Source of the DNA: Palleronia pontilimi
GTDB lineage: Bacteria > Pseudomonadota > Alphaproteobacteria > Rhodobacterales > Rhodobacteraceae
Assembly (NCBI RefSeq): GCF_016412875.1
Contig: NZ_JAEKPD010000018.1
Location: 53,333-117,332, forward strand
Direction: 5' to 3'
Length of the DNA stretch: 64,000 bases
This document shows, piece by piece, positions 44,940-54,015 of the stretch. The position numbers and the translations under genes were made by a program. How positions within the stretch are numbered: position 1 is the first letter of the stretch; each line of letters begins with the position of its first letter. The notes under the pieces were generated by a model, which worked only from the letters and a program-made list of their open reading frames with translations, was not told the DNA's origin and did no database searches.

Positions 44940-46214
44940 ATGAGCGACCCCGACACCCTTTGGCACGACAGCGCGGCCGAGCCGCCGGTGGGCGCCGCGC
45001 TGGGCGCGGACCTGTCGGTCGACCTGGCGGTGATCGGCGGCGGCTTCACCGGCTGCGCCGCGGCGCTCGAGGCGGCGGGGCAGGGCGCATCGGTCTGCGT
45101 GCTCGAGGCGCAGGATGTGGGCCATGGCGGGTCGGGGCGCAATGTGGGGCTGGTCAATGCGGGGCTGTGGCTGGCGCCCGACGTGATCGCGGCGCAGATG
45201 GGCGCCGCGGCGGCCGAGCGGCTGAACGATCTGCTGGCGGGCGCGCCCGGGCGGGTGTTCGATCTGATCGAGCGTCACGCCATCGACTGCGCGCCCGTGC
45301 GCAAGGGGACGCTCTATTGCGCGCACGCGCCCGCCGCGGTGGCGGCGTTGCACGACCGGGCGCGGCAGGGCAACCGGATGGGCGCGCCGCTGAGGGTGCT
45401 GGACGCCGCCGAGACTGCGCGGCGCACCGGGGCCGCTGGTCTGCACGGTGCGCTCTTCGATCCGCGCGCGGGCACGGTGCAGCCGCTGGCCTATTGCCGC
45501 GGCCTGGCGCGCGCGGCGCAGATGCGGGGCGCGCGGATCCACCCACGCTCGGCCGTGACGCGGCTGGTGCGCGACGGGACCGGGTGGCTGCTGACGGCGA
45601 ACGGGCACGAGGTGCGCGCCGCGCGGGTGCTGCTGGCGACCAACGCTTATCACGACGGGCTGCGCTGTCCCGTGACGCCGCGATTCGTGCCGGTCGCCTA
45701 TTCGCAGTTCGCCACCGACCCGCTGCCCGACGCGCTGCTGGCCCGCATCTTGCCCGGAGGCGAAGGCTGCTGGGACACCGCGCTGATCATGAGCTCGTTC
45801 CGGCTGGACGCGCAGGGCCGGATGATCGTCGGCGGGCTGGGCGACATGGCCGGGCCGGGCGGCGCGCTGCACCGCGGCTGGGCGCGGCGCAAGCTGGCGG
45901 CACTTTATCCCGCGCTGGCGGACATGCCGTTCCAGCACGCGTGGTCCGGCCGGATCGCCATGACCCGCGACCACGTCCCCAAGATCGTGTCGCTGGGGCC
46001 GGGCGGGTTGTCGTGCTTCGGCTATTCGGGGCGCGGCATCGGGCCGGGCACGGTGTTCGGGACGCTGGCCGCGCGCGCGCTTCTGGGCGGCGACATGGCC
46101 GTGCTGCCGGTCAGCCCCGACCGGACCCATTCCGAGCCCTTCGCCCGCGCCCGCCAGGTGGTCTATGAGTTCGGCGCCGCGGCCATCCACGGGCTGTCGG
46201 GGCGTCTTCGCTGA
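44940..46214 (+). CDS. FAD-dependent oxidoreductase (DAO family)
   Basis: 424 residues. The dinucleotide-binding motif is AVIGGGFTGCAAALEAA (residues 31-47) with GGSGRNVGLVNAGLW, as in gamma-glutamylputrescine oxidase, sarcosine oxidase and related amine oxidases; the C-terminal FGYSGRGIGPGTVFG completes the FAD site. It would oxidise a secondary or primary amine with oxygen or another acceptor. It lies directly upstream of the pyrimidine genes on the same strand, but a regulatory box and a 78-base gap separate it, so it may be a separate unit. Substrate unknown. Confidence 0.9.
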   Translation: MSDPDTLWHDSAAEPPVGAALGADLSVDLAVIGGGFTGCAAALEAAGQGASVCVLEAQDVGHGGSGRNVGLVNAGLWLAPDVIAAQMGAAAAERLNDLLAGAPGRVFDLIERHAIDCAPVRKGTLYCAHAPAAVAALHDRARQGNRMGAPLRVLDAAETARRTGAAGLHGALFDPRAGTVQPLAYCRGLARAAQMRGARIHPRSAVTRLVRDGTGWLLTANGHEVRAARVLLATNAYHDGLRCPVTPRFVPVAYSQFATDPLPDALLARILPGGEGCWDTALIMSSFRLDAQGRMIVGGLGDMAGPGGALHRGWARRKLAALYPALADMPFQHAWSGRIAMTRDHVPKIVSLGPGGLSCFGYSGRGIGPGTVFGTLAARALLGGDMAVLPVSPDRTHSEPFARARQVVYEFGAAAIHGLSGRLR

Positions 46215-46224
46215 TCGCCCATAA

Positions 46225-46240
46225 TTTACCGTTTGATAAA
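46225..46240. promoter_or_regulatory. RutR-box-like palindrome upstream of preT
   Basis: TTTACCGTTTGATAAA lies 53 bases before the preT start in the AT-rich gap after the FAD oxidoreductase. It shares 13 of 16 bases with the box at 52725 and keeps the 6-4-6 palindrome layout of the RutR consensus TTGACCANNTGGTCAA, though imperfectly. Position and similarity suggest that RutR controls the preT unit. Confidence 0.55.
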
Positions 46241-46292
46241 AAAATAAATCGTGCAAAGCTCCGCGGGACGTATCGCCCGAGCAGGAGCGCAA

Positions 46293-47663
46293 ATGCCCGA
46301 CACGATGACCCCCGGAATAGCCTCGGGCCGCCTGAGCGCCGACGAAATCGCCGAGAATTTCGCCGACCTGCACGCGCCGCTGGACATGCACGAAGCGCGC
46401 GTGGCCGCCGATCGGTGCTATTTCTGCTACGATGCTCCTTGCGTCGCGGCCTGCCCGACCGAGATCGACATCCCGCTGTTCATCCGCCAGATCGCGGTGG
46501 GCCAACCCGAGGCCGCGGGCCGCACGATCCTGGAGCAGAACATCCTGGGCGGCATGTGCGCGCGGGTGTGCCCCACCGAAGACCTCTGCGAAGGGGCCTG
46601 CGTGCGCGAGGCGGCCGAGGGCAAGCCGGTCGAGATCGGGCGGCTGCAGCGTCACGCCACCGACAGGGTCATGGCGCGGCAGGGGCATCCCTTCGCGCGG
46701 GCTGCGTCCACCGGCAAGCGCGTGGCGGTCGTGGGCGCGGGGCCCGCGGGTCTGGCCTGCGCGCACCGGTTGGCGATGCGGGGGCACGACGTGGTGCTTT
46801 ATGACGCCAAGGACAAGCCCGGCGGTCTGAACGAGTTCGGCATCGCCGCCTACAAGTCCACCGACGATTTCGCCGCGCGCGAGGTCGACTGGCTGTGCCA
46901 GATCGGCGGGATCGAGCTGAAGCCGGGCCACGCGCTGGGCCGCGAGATCACGCTGGACGGGCTGACCGCCGCGTTCGACGCGGTGTTCCTGGGGGTTGGC
47001 CTGGGCGGGGTCAACGACCTGGACGCGCCGGGCGCCGAGCGGGACGGCGTGATGGACGCGGTGGGCTTCATCGCCGCGCTGCGCCAGGCGGACGACCTGA
47101 CCCGGCTGCCGGTGGGCCGCAACGTGGTGGTGATCGGCGGCGGCATGACGGCGGTGGACGCGGCGGTGCAGTCGAAGCTGCTGGGCGCCGAGAACGTCAC
47201 CATCGCCTATCGCCGGGGCCGCGACCGCATGGGCGCGTCGCGTTACGAGCAGGATTTGGCGACCTCGAAAGGCGTGCGGATCATCTGCAACGCGCAGCCG
47301 GTGGCGATCCACGGCAACGGGGCGGCCACCGAGATCGAGCTGGAATATACCACCGATGACGGCGCTGGCCTGAAGGGCACGGGCGAGACGCTGCGCCTGC
47401 CCGCCGACCAGGTGTTCAAGGCCATCGGCCAGGTGCTGACCCATGACGGGCTGGCGCTGGACGGGCGCAAGATCGCCGTGACCGGCGCGGGCCGCACGTC
47501 GCGCGACGGGGTCTGGGCCGGGGGCGACTGCACGCCGGGCGAGGATCTGACCGTCGTGGCGGTGGCCGAGGGGCGCGACGCGGCCGAGGATATCCACGTC
47601 ACGCTGATGGGCGTCGCGGTGCGTGCCACCGGCGCGGTGATCGGCGAAGCGGCGCGTGCCTGA
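46293..47663 (+). CDS. preT: NAD-dependent dihydropyrimidine dehydrogenase subunit PreT (PydA)
   Basis: 456 residues from the ATG at 46293 with GCAGGAG just upstream. The N-terminal third is an Fe-S domain (CYFCYDAPCVAACPTEID, GMCARVCPTEDLCEGAC), followed by two Rossmann folds: AVVGAGPAGLACAHR for FAD and NVVVIGGGMTAVDAAVQ for NAD(P)H. With PreA it reduces uracil and thymine to dihydropyrimidines, the first step of the reductive pyrimidine pathway. Normally preT and preA are adjacent; here two other genes separate them. The last eight bases overlap the start of the glycosylase gene. Confidence 0.95.
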   Translation: MPDTMTPGIASGRLSADEIAENFADLHAPLDMHEARVAADRCYFCYDAPCVAACPTEIDIPLFIRQIAVGQPEAAGRTILEQNILGGMCARVCPTEDLCEGACVREAAEGKPVEIGRLQRHATDRVMARQGHPFARAASTGKRVAVVGAGPAGLACAHRLAMRGHDVVLYDAKDKPGGLNEFGIAAYKSTDDFAAREVDWLCQIGGIELKPGHALGREITLDGLTAAFDAVFLGVGLGGVNDLDAPGAERDGVMDAVGFIAALRQADDLTRLPVGRNVVVIGGGMTAVDAAVQSKLLGAENVTIAYRRGRDRMGASRYEQDLATSKGVRIICNAQPVAIHGNGAATEIELEYTTDDGAGLKGTGETLRLPADQVFKAIGQVLTHDGLALDGRKIAVTGAGRTSRDGVWAGGDCTPGEDLTVVAVAEGRDAAEDIHVTLMGVAVRATGAVIGEAARA

Positions 47664-48444
47664 ACTGCCCGAGGTCGAGGCCGCGCGCTGCCGGATCGAC
47701 CGCGGCGCGCTGCACCGCACGATCGGAGCGGTGCGCTACGGCGACGACATCACGCACATGGACCTGCCCGACCGCGACGCGCTGGACCGGTTCGTGGGCA
47801 CGCAGTTTTCCATGACCCGGCGGCACGGCAAGTTCATGTTCGCGGGCACAAAGGACGGGCCGTGGATGATGATCCACCTCGGCATGGCCGGGTCGATCCG
47901 GGTGCTGGACGCGGACGAGGTGGACGCCGACTTCATCCGCTTCACCGTGGCGTTCGAGGGCGGCACCCGCCTGACCTTCCGCGATCCGCGCAAGTTCGGC
48001 GAAATCGTCGTGGTCGAGGACGTGGACGACTACATCGCCGAACGCGGCCTGGGCCCCGACGCGCTGGAGATCGGCGACAACGCCTTTGCCGAGGTGATCG
48101 GCGGCACCCGCGGCGCGGTGAAGTCGGCGCTGCTGGCGCAGTCGAAGCTGGCGGGCGTGGGCAATCTCTGGTCCGACGAATCGCTCTATCGCGCGGGCAT
48201 CCTGCCGGGGGCGACGGCGTCGGATCTGGCGTCCGACCGGATCGCCAGGCTGCACGGGGCCGTGGGCGACACGCTGCGCGCTGTGATCGACACCTGCGCC
48301 ACCTATTCCAAGCTGCCCGACGACTGGCTGATCCACCGCCGCGAGGAAGGTGCGGCCTGCGGGATCTGCGCCGGGACCATCGCCAAGAAGAAGGTCGGCG
48401 GACGCACCACTTATTATTGCCCCGATCATCAGAAAGGCGCGTGA
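47656..48444 (+). CDS. Fpg/Nei-family DNA glycosylase
   Basis: 262 residues starting with GTG (MPELPEVE), overlapping preT by eight bases. The catalytic N-terminal Pro-Glu, the lysine in RRHGKFMF, RDPRKFG and the helix-two-turn-helix LLAQSKLAGVGNLWSDE are all present, so it should be active in excising oxidised bases. The C-terminal zinc finger reads CGIC...CPDH, with His as the last ligand instead of Cys. It is not the usual mutM location (which is near ubiE). Its place inside the pyrimidine catabolic unit is unexplained. Confidence 0.9.
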   Translation: MPELPEVEAARCRIDRGALHRTIGAVRYGDDITHMDLPDRDALDRFVGTQFSMTRRHGKFMFAGTKDGPWMMIHLGMAGSIRVLDADEVDADFIRFTVAFEGGTRLTFRDPRKFGEIVVVEDVDDYIAERGLGPDALEIGDNAFAEVIGGTRGAVKSALLAQSKLAGVGNLWSDESLYRAGILPGATASDLASDRIARLHGAVGDTLRAVIDTCATYSKLPDDWLIHRREEGAACGICAGTIAKKKVGGRTTYYCPDHQKGA

Positions 48445-48485
48445 TGTGCTATCATGGCGCCATTCCGATCGAAATGGAGGCTGTG

Positions 48486-49328
48486 ATGACACTCGAACAA
48501 GACGTCGCGCGCCACTACACGACGGGCGACCTGCTCGCCCGGATCGATGTTGCGCTGAAGGAAAGCGGGGTCGATCCCGCCAAGCTGGTCGTGGATGACC
48601 TGAAGCCCGTCGACGAATTCCATACCGGCGGGCTGGAAGCGACACTGGCCCTGCTGGACCAGCTGGAGATCGATTCCAACAGCCACGTGGTCGACCTGGG
48701 CTGCGGCCTGGGCGGCACCGCGCGCCACATCGTGCACCGCTACGGGGCGCGGGTGACGGGCGTGGACCTGACGCCGGACTTCGTGACCGTGGCGCAAGAG
48801 CTGAACAGACGCGTGGGCTACGACCAGCGGATCACGTTGCACGAAGGCTCGGTGCTGGACGTGCCGCTGACCGACGGGGTGGCCGACCTGGTGACGATGT
48901 TCCACGTGGGCATGAACATCGCCGACAAGAACGCGCTGTTCGCCGAGGCGAGCCGGTTGCTGCGGCCGGGGGGGCGTTTCGCGCTGTTCGACGTGATGCT
49001 GGGTGCGAGCGACGCGGATCTCGTCTACCCGCTGCCGTGGTCCGGCATCCCCGAAACCAGCCGTGTCGAGGCGCCGGGGGTCTATCGCCGTGCCGCGCAC
49101 GCTGCCGGGCTGGAGCAGGTGAGCGAGCGCGACCGATCGCAATTCGCGCTGGATTATTTCGCGCGGCTGAACCGGCATGTCCTGGCCGAGGGCCAGCCGC
49201 CGCTGGGGATCCACCTTCTGATGGGCGACAACGCCGCCGAGAAACTTCAGAACTACCGCGAAAACGTGTCGAAAGGCGTCATGGCCCCGACCGAGATGAT
49301 CTTCCGCAAACCGCTCGAGGTGCCGTGA
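48486..49328 (+). CDS. Class I SAM-dependent methyltransferase
   Basis: 280 residues using the ATG at 48486, five bases after GGAGG; upstream ATGs at 48444 and 48474 have poorer signals. Motif I is VVDLGCGLGGTARHI, with motif II VTGVDLTPDFV and the post-motif RLLRPGGRFALFDVM, as in UbiE, sarcosine/dimethylglycine and similar small-molecule methyltransferases. The acceptor is unknown. It sits between the glycosylase gene and preA, on the same strand and closely spaced, so is probably co-expressed with pyrimidine breakdown. Confidence 0.88.
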   Translation: MTLEQDVARHYTTGDLLARIDVALKESGVDPAKLVVDDLKPVDEFHTGGLEATLALLDQLEIDSNSHVVDLGCGLGGTARHIVHRYGARVTGVDLTPDFVTVAQELNRRVGYDQRITLHEGSVLDVPLTDGVADLVTMFHVGMNIADKNALFAEASRLLRPGGRFALFDVMLGASDADLVYPLPWSGIPETSRVEAPGVYRRAAHAAGLEQVSERDRSQFALDYFARLNRHVLAEGQPPLGIHLLMGDNAAEKLQNYRENVSKGVMAPTEMIFRKPLEVP

Positions 49329-49371
49329 TGCGCGCTCGGGCTTCCACCAGCACCGACCCAAGGAGGGCCGC

Positions 49372-50673
49372 ATGGCCGATCTGACGACCGATTTCGTGGG
49401 CATCAAGAGCCCCAATCCCTTCTGGCTGGCCTCGGCCCCGCCCACGGACAAGGAATACAACGTCCGCCGGGCGTTTGAGGCCGGGTGGGGCGGTGTCGTG
49501 TGGAAGACGCTGGGCGCCGAGGGCCCGCCGGTCGTCAACGTCAACGGGCCGCGCTACGGCGCGATCTGGGGCGCCGACCGGCGGCTTCTGGGCTTGAACA
49601 ACATCGAGCTGATTACCGACCGTCCGCTCGAGGTGAACCTGGAGGAAATGGCGCGCGTGAAGGCCGACTGGCCCGACCGCGCGCTGGTCGCGTCGATCAT
49701 GGTGCCCTGCGAGGAAGACGCCTGGAAGAACATCCTGGCCCGCGTGGACGAGACCGGCGCCGACGGGATCGAGCTGAATTTCGGCTGCCCCCACGGCATG
49801 GCCGAGCGCGGCATGGGCAGCGCGGTGGGGCAGGTGCCCGAATATATCGAAATGGTCACCCGCTGGTGCAAGAAATACTACGACAAGCCGGTCATCGTGA
49901 AACTGACGCCCAACATCACCGACATCCGCGCCCCCGCGCAGGCCGCGAAGAACGGCGGCGCGGATGCGGTGAGCCTGATCAACACGATCAACTCGATCAC
50001 GAGCGTGAACCTCGACACCATGTCGCCGGAGCCGTCCATCGACGGGAAAGGCAGCCATGGCGGCTATTGCGGCCCGGCGGTCAAGCCCATCGCCATGAAC
50101 ATGGTGGCCGAGATCGCCCGCGACCCGGCGACCCACGGCCTGCCCATCAGCGGCATCGGCGGCATCACGACGTGGCGCGACGCGGCCGAGTTCCTGAGCC
50201 TCGGCGCGGGCAACGTGCAGGTCTGCACCGCGGCCATGACCTATGGCTTTCGCATCGTGTCCGAGATGAAGGCGGGCCTGTCGGCCTGGATGGACGAGAA
50301 GGGTTATACATCCGTCGACCAAGTCGTGGGCCGCGCGGTGCCGAACGTGACCGACTGGCAATACCTGAACCTCAACTACGTGACCAAGGCGCGGATCAGC
50401 CAGGACGATTGCATCAAGTGCGGGCGCTGCTTCGCGGCCTGCGAGGACACGTCCCACCAGGCCATCGCCATGTCCGCGGACCGCACCTTCACGGTGATCG
50501 ACGAAGAATGCGTGGCCTGCAACCTGTGCGTCGATGTCTGCCCGGTGGAAAACTGCATCACCATGGAGGAACTGCCCAAGGGCGCCATCGACCCGCGCAC
50601 CGGCAAGAAAGTGGGCGAATACGCCAACTGGACGACGCATCCGAACAATCCCGGCGCGGTCGCGGCGGAGTAG
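49372..50673 (+). CDS. preA: NAD-dependent dihydropyrimidine dehydrogenase subunit PreA (PydB)
   Basis: 433 residues with AAGGAGG before the start. The N-terminal FMN-binding TIM barrel is of the dihydroorotate/dihydropyrimidine dehydrogenase type (NFGCPHGMAERGMG, KLTPNITDI, INTINSITSV); the C-terminus holds two 4Fe-4S motifs, CIKCGRCFAAC and CVACNLCVDVCP. It is the catalytic partner of PreT and reduces uracil and thymine. It follows the methyltransferase by 43 bases and precedes the glycerate kinase by three bases. Confidence 0.97.
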   Translation: MADLTTDFVGIKSPNPFWLASAPPTDKEYNVRRAFEAGWGGVVWKTLGAEGPPVVNVNGPRYGAIWGADRRLLGLNNIELITDRPLEVNLEEMARVKADWPDRALVASIMVPCEEDAWKNILARVDETGADGIELNFGCPHGMAERGMGSAVGQVPEYIEMVTRWCKKYYDKPVIVKLTPNITDIRAPAQAAKNGGADAVSLINTINSITSVNLDTMSPEPSIDGKGSHGGYCGPAVKPIAMNMVAEIARDPATHGLPISGIGGITTWRDAAEFLSLGAGNVQVCTAAMTYGFRIVSEMKAGLSAWMDEKGYTSVDQVVGRAVPNVTDWQYLNLNYVTKARISQDDCIKCGRCFAACEDTSHQAIAMSADRTFTVIDEECVACNLCVDVCPVENCITMEELPKGAIDPRTGKKVGEYANWTTHPNNPGAVAAE

Positions 50674-50676
50674 CGG

Positions 50677-51969
50677 GTGGAGGCGTCCGACCGGCACTTC
50701 CTGACCGGGCTCTTCGACGCTGCGGTTGGGGCGGCCGACCCCGCGCGCGCGATCGCTCGCGCCATGCCCGACCCGCCCAAGGGCCGCACGGTAGTCGTCG
50801 GGTGCGGCAAGGGCGCCGCCCAGCTGGCCGCGGCGTTCGACGAGGCATGGGCAGGCGATCTGTCGGGGGTGGTCGTCACCCGCTACGGCTACGCCACCGA
50901 CGCGGGGCGCATCCGCGTGCTGGAAGCCGCGCACCCCGTGCCGGACGCGGCGGGGCTGAAAGCATCTCGCGCGCTTCTGGATGCGGTGTCGGGGCTGGGC
51001 GAGGATGACCTGGTGGTCGCGCTGATCTGCGGCGGCGGCTCGGCGCTGCTGCCGATGCCGCCCGAAGGCTTGGACCTGGACGACGAGCGGGCGCTGAACG
51101 AGGCACTTCTGTCCTCGGGCGCGCCCATCGGCGTGATGAACGCGATCCGCACCCATGTGAGCGGTATCAAGGGCGGCCGCCTGGCCGCCGCGGCGCACCC
51201 GGCGCGGGTGGTGACGCTGGTGGTGTCGGACGTGCCGGGCGACGATCCCGCGCAGGTCGCGTCGGGACCCACCGTGCCGTCGGGGGTCGGTCTGGACGAG
51301 ACGCGGGCGCTGATCCGCAACCACGGCATCGCGCTGCCCGAGCGGGTGCAGCGCCACCTGGACAGCCAGCCGCCGGATGCTCCCATGCCCGACGATCCGG
51401 GCTTCGCGCGCGACCGGGTGCAGGTGATCGCGTCGGCCGGGATGTCGCTGGACGCCGCGCGGCGCCACGCGCTGGATGCGGGTGTGCCCGCCGTCATCCT
51501 GTCGGACGCGGTGGAGGGCGAGGCGCGCGACGTGGGCCGGGTGCTGGGTGCGCTGGCGCGCGAGGTCGCGCTGCGCGACCGCCCCTTCGCAGCCCCCATG
51601 GTGCTGCTGTCTGGCGGCGAGACCACGGTGACGCTGAAGGGAAAGGACGGGCGCGGCGGGCGCAACACCGAGCTGCTGCTGTCCCTGTCGGGGGCCATCG
51701 ACGGGCTGACGACGGTGTTCGCCCTGGCCGCGGATACCGACGGGATTGACGGCTCGGAAGACAATGCGGGCGCGTTCGTGACCGGCGACACCCGCGCCCG
51801 GATGCGCGCGGCGGGCGTCGATCCCGACGACGCCCTGGCGCGCAACGATGCCTGGGGCGCGTTCGACGCCATCGGCGATCTTTTCGTGCCCGGCCCCACG
51901 GGGACCAACGTGAACGATTTCCGCGCGATCCTGATCCGGCCGGGACAGGCTGAGAAAGCCCCTCGCTGA
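50677..51969 (+). CDS. Glycerate 2-kinase (DUF4147/MOFRL family)
   Basis: 430 residues starting with a GTG three bases after the preA stop. The family features are VVVGCGKGAAQLA in the N-terminal DUF4147 domain, LICGGGSALLPMP and HVSGIKGGRLAA in the middle, and the MOFRL-domain ending with GGETTVTLKGKDGRGGRNTELLL and ADTDGIDGSEDNAGA. It phosphorylates D-glycerate to 2-phosphoglycerate. It may deal with three-carbon products of catabolism, but no direct link with the pyrimidine pathway is known, so its position may only be convenient co-expression. Confidence 0.92.
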   Translation: MEASDRHFLTGLFDAAVGAADPARAIARAMPDPPKGRTVVVGCGKGAAQLAAAFDEAWAGDLSGVVVTRYGYATDAGRIRVLEAAHPVPDAAGLKASRALLDAVSGLGEDDLVVALICGGGSALLPMPPEGLDLDDERALNEALLSSGAPIGVMNAIRTHVSGIKGGRLAAAAHPARVVTLVVSDVPGDDPAQVASGPTVPSGVGLDETRALIRNHGIALPERVQRHLDSQPPDAPMPDDPGFARDRVQVIASAGMSLDAARRHALDAGVPAVILSDAVEGEARDVGRVLGALAREVALRDRPFAAPMVLLSGGETTVTLKGKDGRGGRNTELLLSLSGAIDGLTTVFALAADTDGIDGSEDNAGAFVTGDTRARMRAAGVDPDDALARNDAWGAFDAIGDLFVPGPTGTNVNDFRAILIRPGQAEKAPR

Positions 51970-52008
51970 CCTGCGGGTCCGGGGCTTCGTAGCCGGCGCG
52001 CGAAGGGG

Positions 52009-52611
52009 TCAGTCCACCGGTTGCAGCAGGCGCTGGAAGAGTTGCGTGACATGTGCCTCGGCCCGGTCGAGCGGATCGTCGGAGTCCAAGACGGCGCGCA
52101 CCTGCACGTCGAAATCGGCGTAGTGCTGGGTCAGCGCCCAGATCGAGATGATCGTGTGATGCGGATCCACCGGCGCCAGCCGCCCGGCGTCGATCCAGGC
52201 CTGCATCTGGTCGGCCAGGGCGTCGACGAGCGTCTTCAACTCGGCGCTCAGGGTATCGGCGATGTGCGGCGCGCCTTGCAGGATCTCGTTGGCGAACAGA
52301 CGGCTTTCCCGCGGGTATTGGCGCGTCAGGGCCATCTTGCGCGACACGTAGGCCAGCAGCTCGGCCAGCGGCTCGCCCTGCGGGTCGATCCGGCGGATCG
52401 GGTCGAGCCAGGTGTCCATCAGGCCCAGCAGAAGGGTGCGGTGGATCGCTTCCTTCGAGGCGAAGTAATACAGAAGATTGGGCTTCGACAGCCCGGCCTC
52501 GGCCGCGATCTGGTCGAGCGTCGCGCCCCGAAAGCCGTGGCGCGAAAAGATCTCGAGCCCCGCCTCCAGGATGGCTGCCCGGTTTCGGGACTGGATCCGG
52601 CTGTCAGCCAT
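52009..52611 (-). CDS. rutR: TetR-family regulator RutR
   Basis: 200 residues. The helix-turn-helix is in residues ~25-50 (GATLDQIAAEAGLSKPNLLYYFASKEAIH), followed by the RutR-type ligand domain with LDIWLAPL-like DTWLDPI, YPRESRLFANEILQGAP and PVDPHHTIISIWALTQHYADF, the last being a strong match to E. coli RutR. RutR is released from DNA by uracil or thymine and controls pyrimidine breakdown. It is divergent from hyuC, with a palindrome resembling its box between them. Confidence 0.93.
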   Translation of the reverse strand: MADSRIQSRNRAAILEAGLEIFSRHGFRGATLDQIAAEAGLSKPNLLYYFASKEAIHRTLLLGLMDTWLDPIRRIDPQGEPLAELLAYVSRKMALTRQYPRESRLFANEILQGAPHIADTLSAELKTLVDALADQMQAWIDAGRLAPVDPHHTIISIWALTQHYADFDVQVRAVLDSDDPLDRAEAHVTQLFQRLLQPVD

Positions 52612-52724
52612 GACGGGGTCGCGTCCCGCATGGGCCTTGTCCGTGCAGATTGCTTGAATTTTGTGCGTTCGCCGCCATGCGCGCCACGATCCTTGACTGA
52701 CCTCTGTCCTCTGGTAGCGTCCAT

Positions 52725-52740
52725 TTTACCGATTGGTCAA
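52725..52740. promoter_or_regulatory. RutR-box-like operator between rutR and hyuC
   Basis: TTTACCGATTGGTCAA matches the RutR consensus TTGACCANNTGGTCAA in layout, and extends to 8-bp arms (ATTTTACC / GGTCAAAT, seven of eight pairs) around GATT. It lies 18 bases before the hyuC start and 113 bases before rutR, a classical place for repression of hyuC and autoregulation. Confidence 0.7.
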
Positions 52741-52758
52741 ATCAGCGCGAGGTCCATC

Positions 52759-54015
52759 ATGCCCCCAGCCGCCCCCGGCGAGAACATGCGCATCAACGGC
52801 GACCGGCTTTGGGACAGCCTGATGGAAATGGCCAAGATCGGGCCCGGCGTCGCGGGTGGCAACAATCGCCAGACCCTGACCGACGAAGATGCCCAGGGGC
52901 GCGCGCTGTTCCAGTCCTGGTGCGAGGCGGCGGGCTGCACCATGGGGCTGGACCAGATGGGCAATATGTTCGCGCGCCGCGAAGGCACCGACCCCGACGC
53001 GCTGCCGGTCTACGTGGGCAGCCACCTGGACACCCAGCCCACGGGCGGCAAGTACGACGGCGTGCTGGGCGTGCTCGGCGGGCTCGAGATTATCCGCAGC
53101 CTCAACGACCTGGGCGTGAAGACCAAGCACCCCATCGTGGTCACCAACTTCACGAACGAGGAAGGCACCCGCTTTGCCCCCGCGATGCTGGCCTCGGGCG
53201 TTTTCGCGGGGATCCACGAACAGGACTGGGCCTACGGGCGCACCGACGCGAAGGGCAAGAGCTTCGGCGACGAGCTGCAGCGCATCGGCTGGCGCGGCGA
53301 CGAAGAGGTGGGCGCGCGCAAGATGCACGCGTTTTTCGAGCTGCATATCGAGCAGGGCCCGATCCTGGAGGCCGAAGACAAGCAGATCGGCGTCGTCACC
53401 CACGGGCAGGGCCTGTCGTGGACGCAGGCGACCATCACCGGCAAGGACGCGCATACCGGCTCCACACCTATGCCCATGCGCAAGAATGCGGGCCTGGGCA
53501 TGGCGCGGGTGCTGGACGCCGTGGACCGCATCGCGTGGGCGCACAAACCGCACGCGGTGGGCGCGGCGGGGCATATCGAGGTCTTTCCAAATTCCCGCAA
53601 TGTCATCCCCGGCAAGGCGGTATTCACCGTTGATTTCCGGTCGCCCGAGTTGAGCGTCATTGAAGATATGGAACAAAAGCTGCGGTTCGAGGCGCAGGCC
53701 ATCTGCCGCGAGATGGGACTGGGCGTGGAATTCGAAAAGGTCGGCGGCTTCGACCCGGTGGCCTTCGACGAGGGCTGCGTGAACGCGGTGCGCGACGCGG
53801 CCGAGCGGCTGGGATACAGTCACATTAACCTGATCTCGGGCGCGGGCCACGACGCCTGCTGGATCAACCGCGTGGCGCCCACGGCCATGGTCATGTGCCC
53901 CTGCGTGGACGGGCTGTCGCATAACGAGGCCGAAGAGATCAGCAAGGAGTGGGCGACCGCGGGCGCGGACGTGCTGCTGCACGCCGTGGTGGAGACGGCG
54001 GGTGTTGAGGGGTGA
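52759..54015 (+). CDS. hyuC: N-carbamoyl amino acid hydrolase / beta-ureidopropionase (M20 family)
   Basis: 418 residues from the ATG at 52759; the open frame extends upstream through the promoter region but the family N-terminus is here. The M20 metal sites are present: GSHLDTQPTGGKYDG (His, Asp), TNEEGTRFAPAMLASG (Glu pair), ELHIEQGP and the C-terminal SGAGHDA with the last His. It hydrolyses N-carbamoyl-beta-alanine (or N-carbamoyl amino acids) to the amino acid, CO2 and ammonia, the third step of reductive pyrimidine catabolism. It is the first gene of the RutR-controlled unit. Confidence 0.94.
   Translation: MPPAAPGENMRINGDRLWDSLMEMAKIGPGVAGGNNRQTLTDEDAQGRALFQSWCEAAGCTMGLDQMGNMFARREGTDPDALPVYVGSHLDTQPTGGKYDGVLGVLGGLEIIRSLNDLGVKTKHPIVVTNFTNEEGTRFAPAMLASGVFAGIHEQDWAYGRTDAKGKSFGDELQRIGWRGDEEVGARKMHAFFELHIEQGPILEAEDKQIGVVTHGQGLSWTQATITGKDAHTGSTPMPMRKNAGLGMARVLDAVDRIAWAHKPHAVGAAGHIEVFPNSRNVIPGKAVFTVDFRSPELSVIEDMEQKLRFEAQAICREMGLGVEFEKVGGFDPVAFDEGCVNAVRDAAERLGYSHINLISGAGHDACWINRVAPTAMVMCPCVDGLSHNEAEEISKEWATAGADVLLHAVVETAGVEG

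Noticed and set aside
44871..47720. A 949-codon minus-strand frame opposite the FAD oxidoreductase and preT
   Set aside because: Both plus-strand genes carry cofactor motifs and good ribosome binding sites; the opposite product is His/Arg/Gly-rich shadow sequence.
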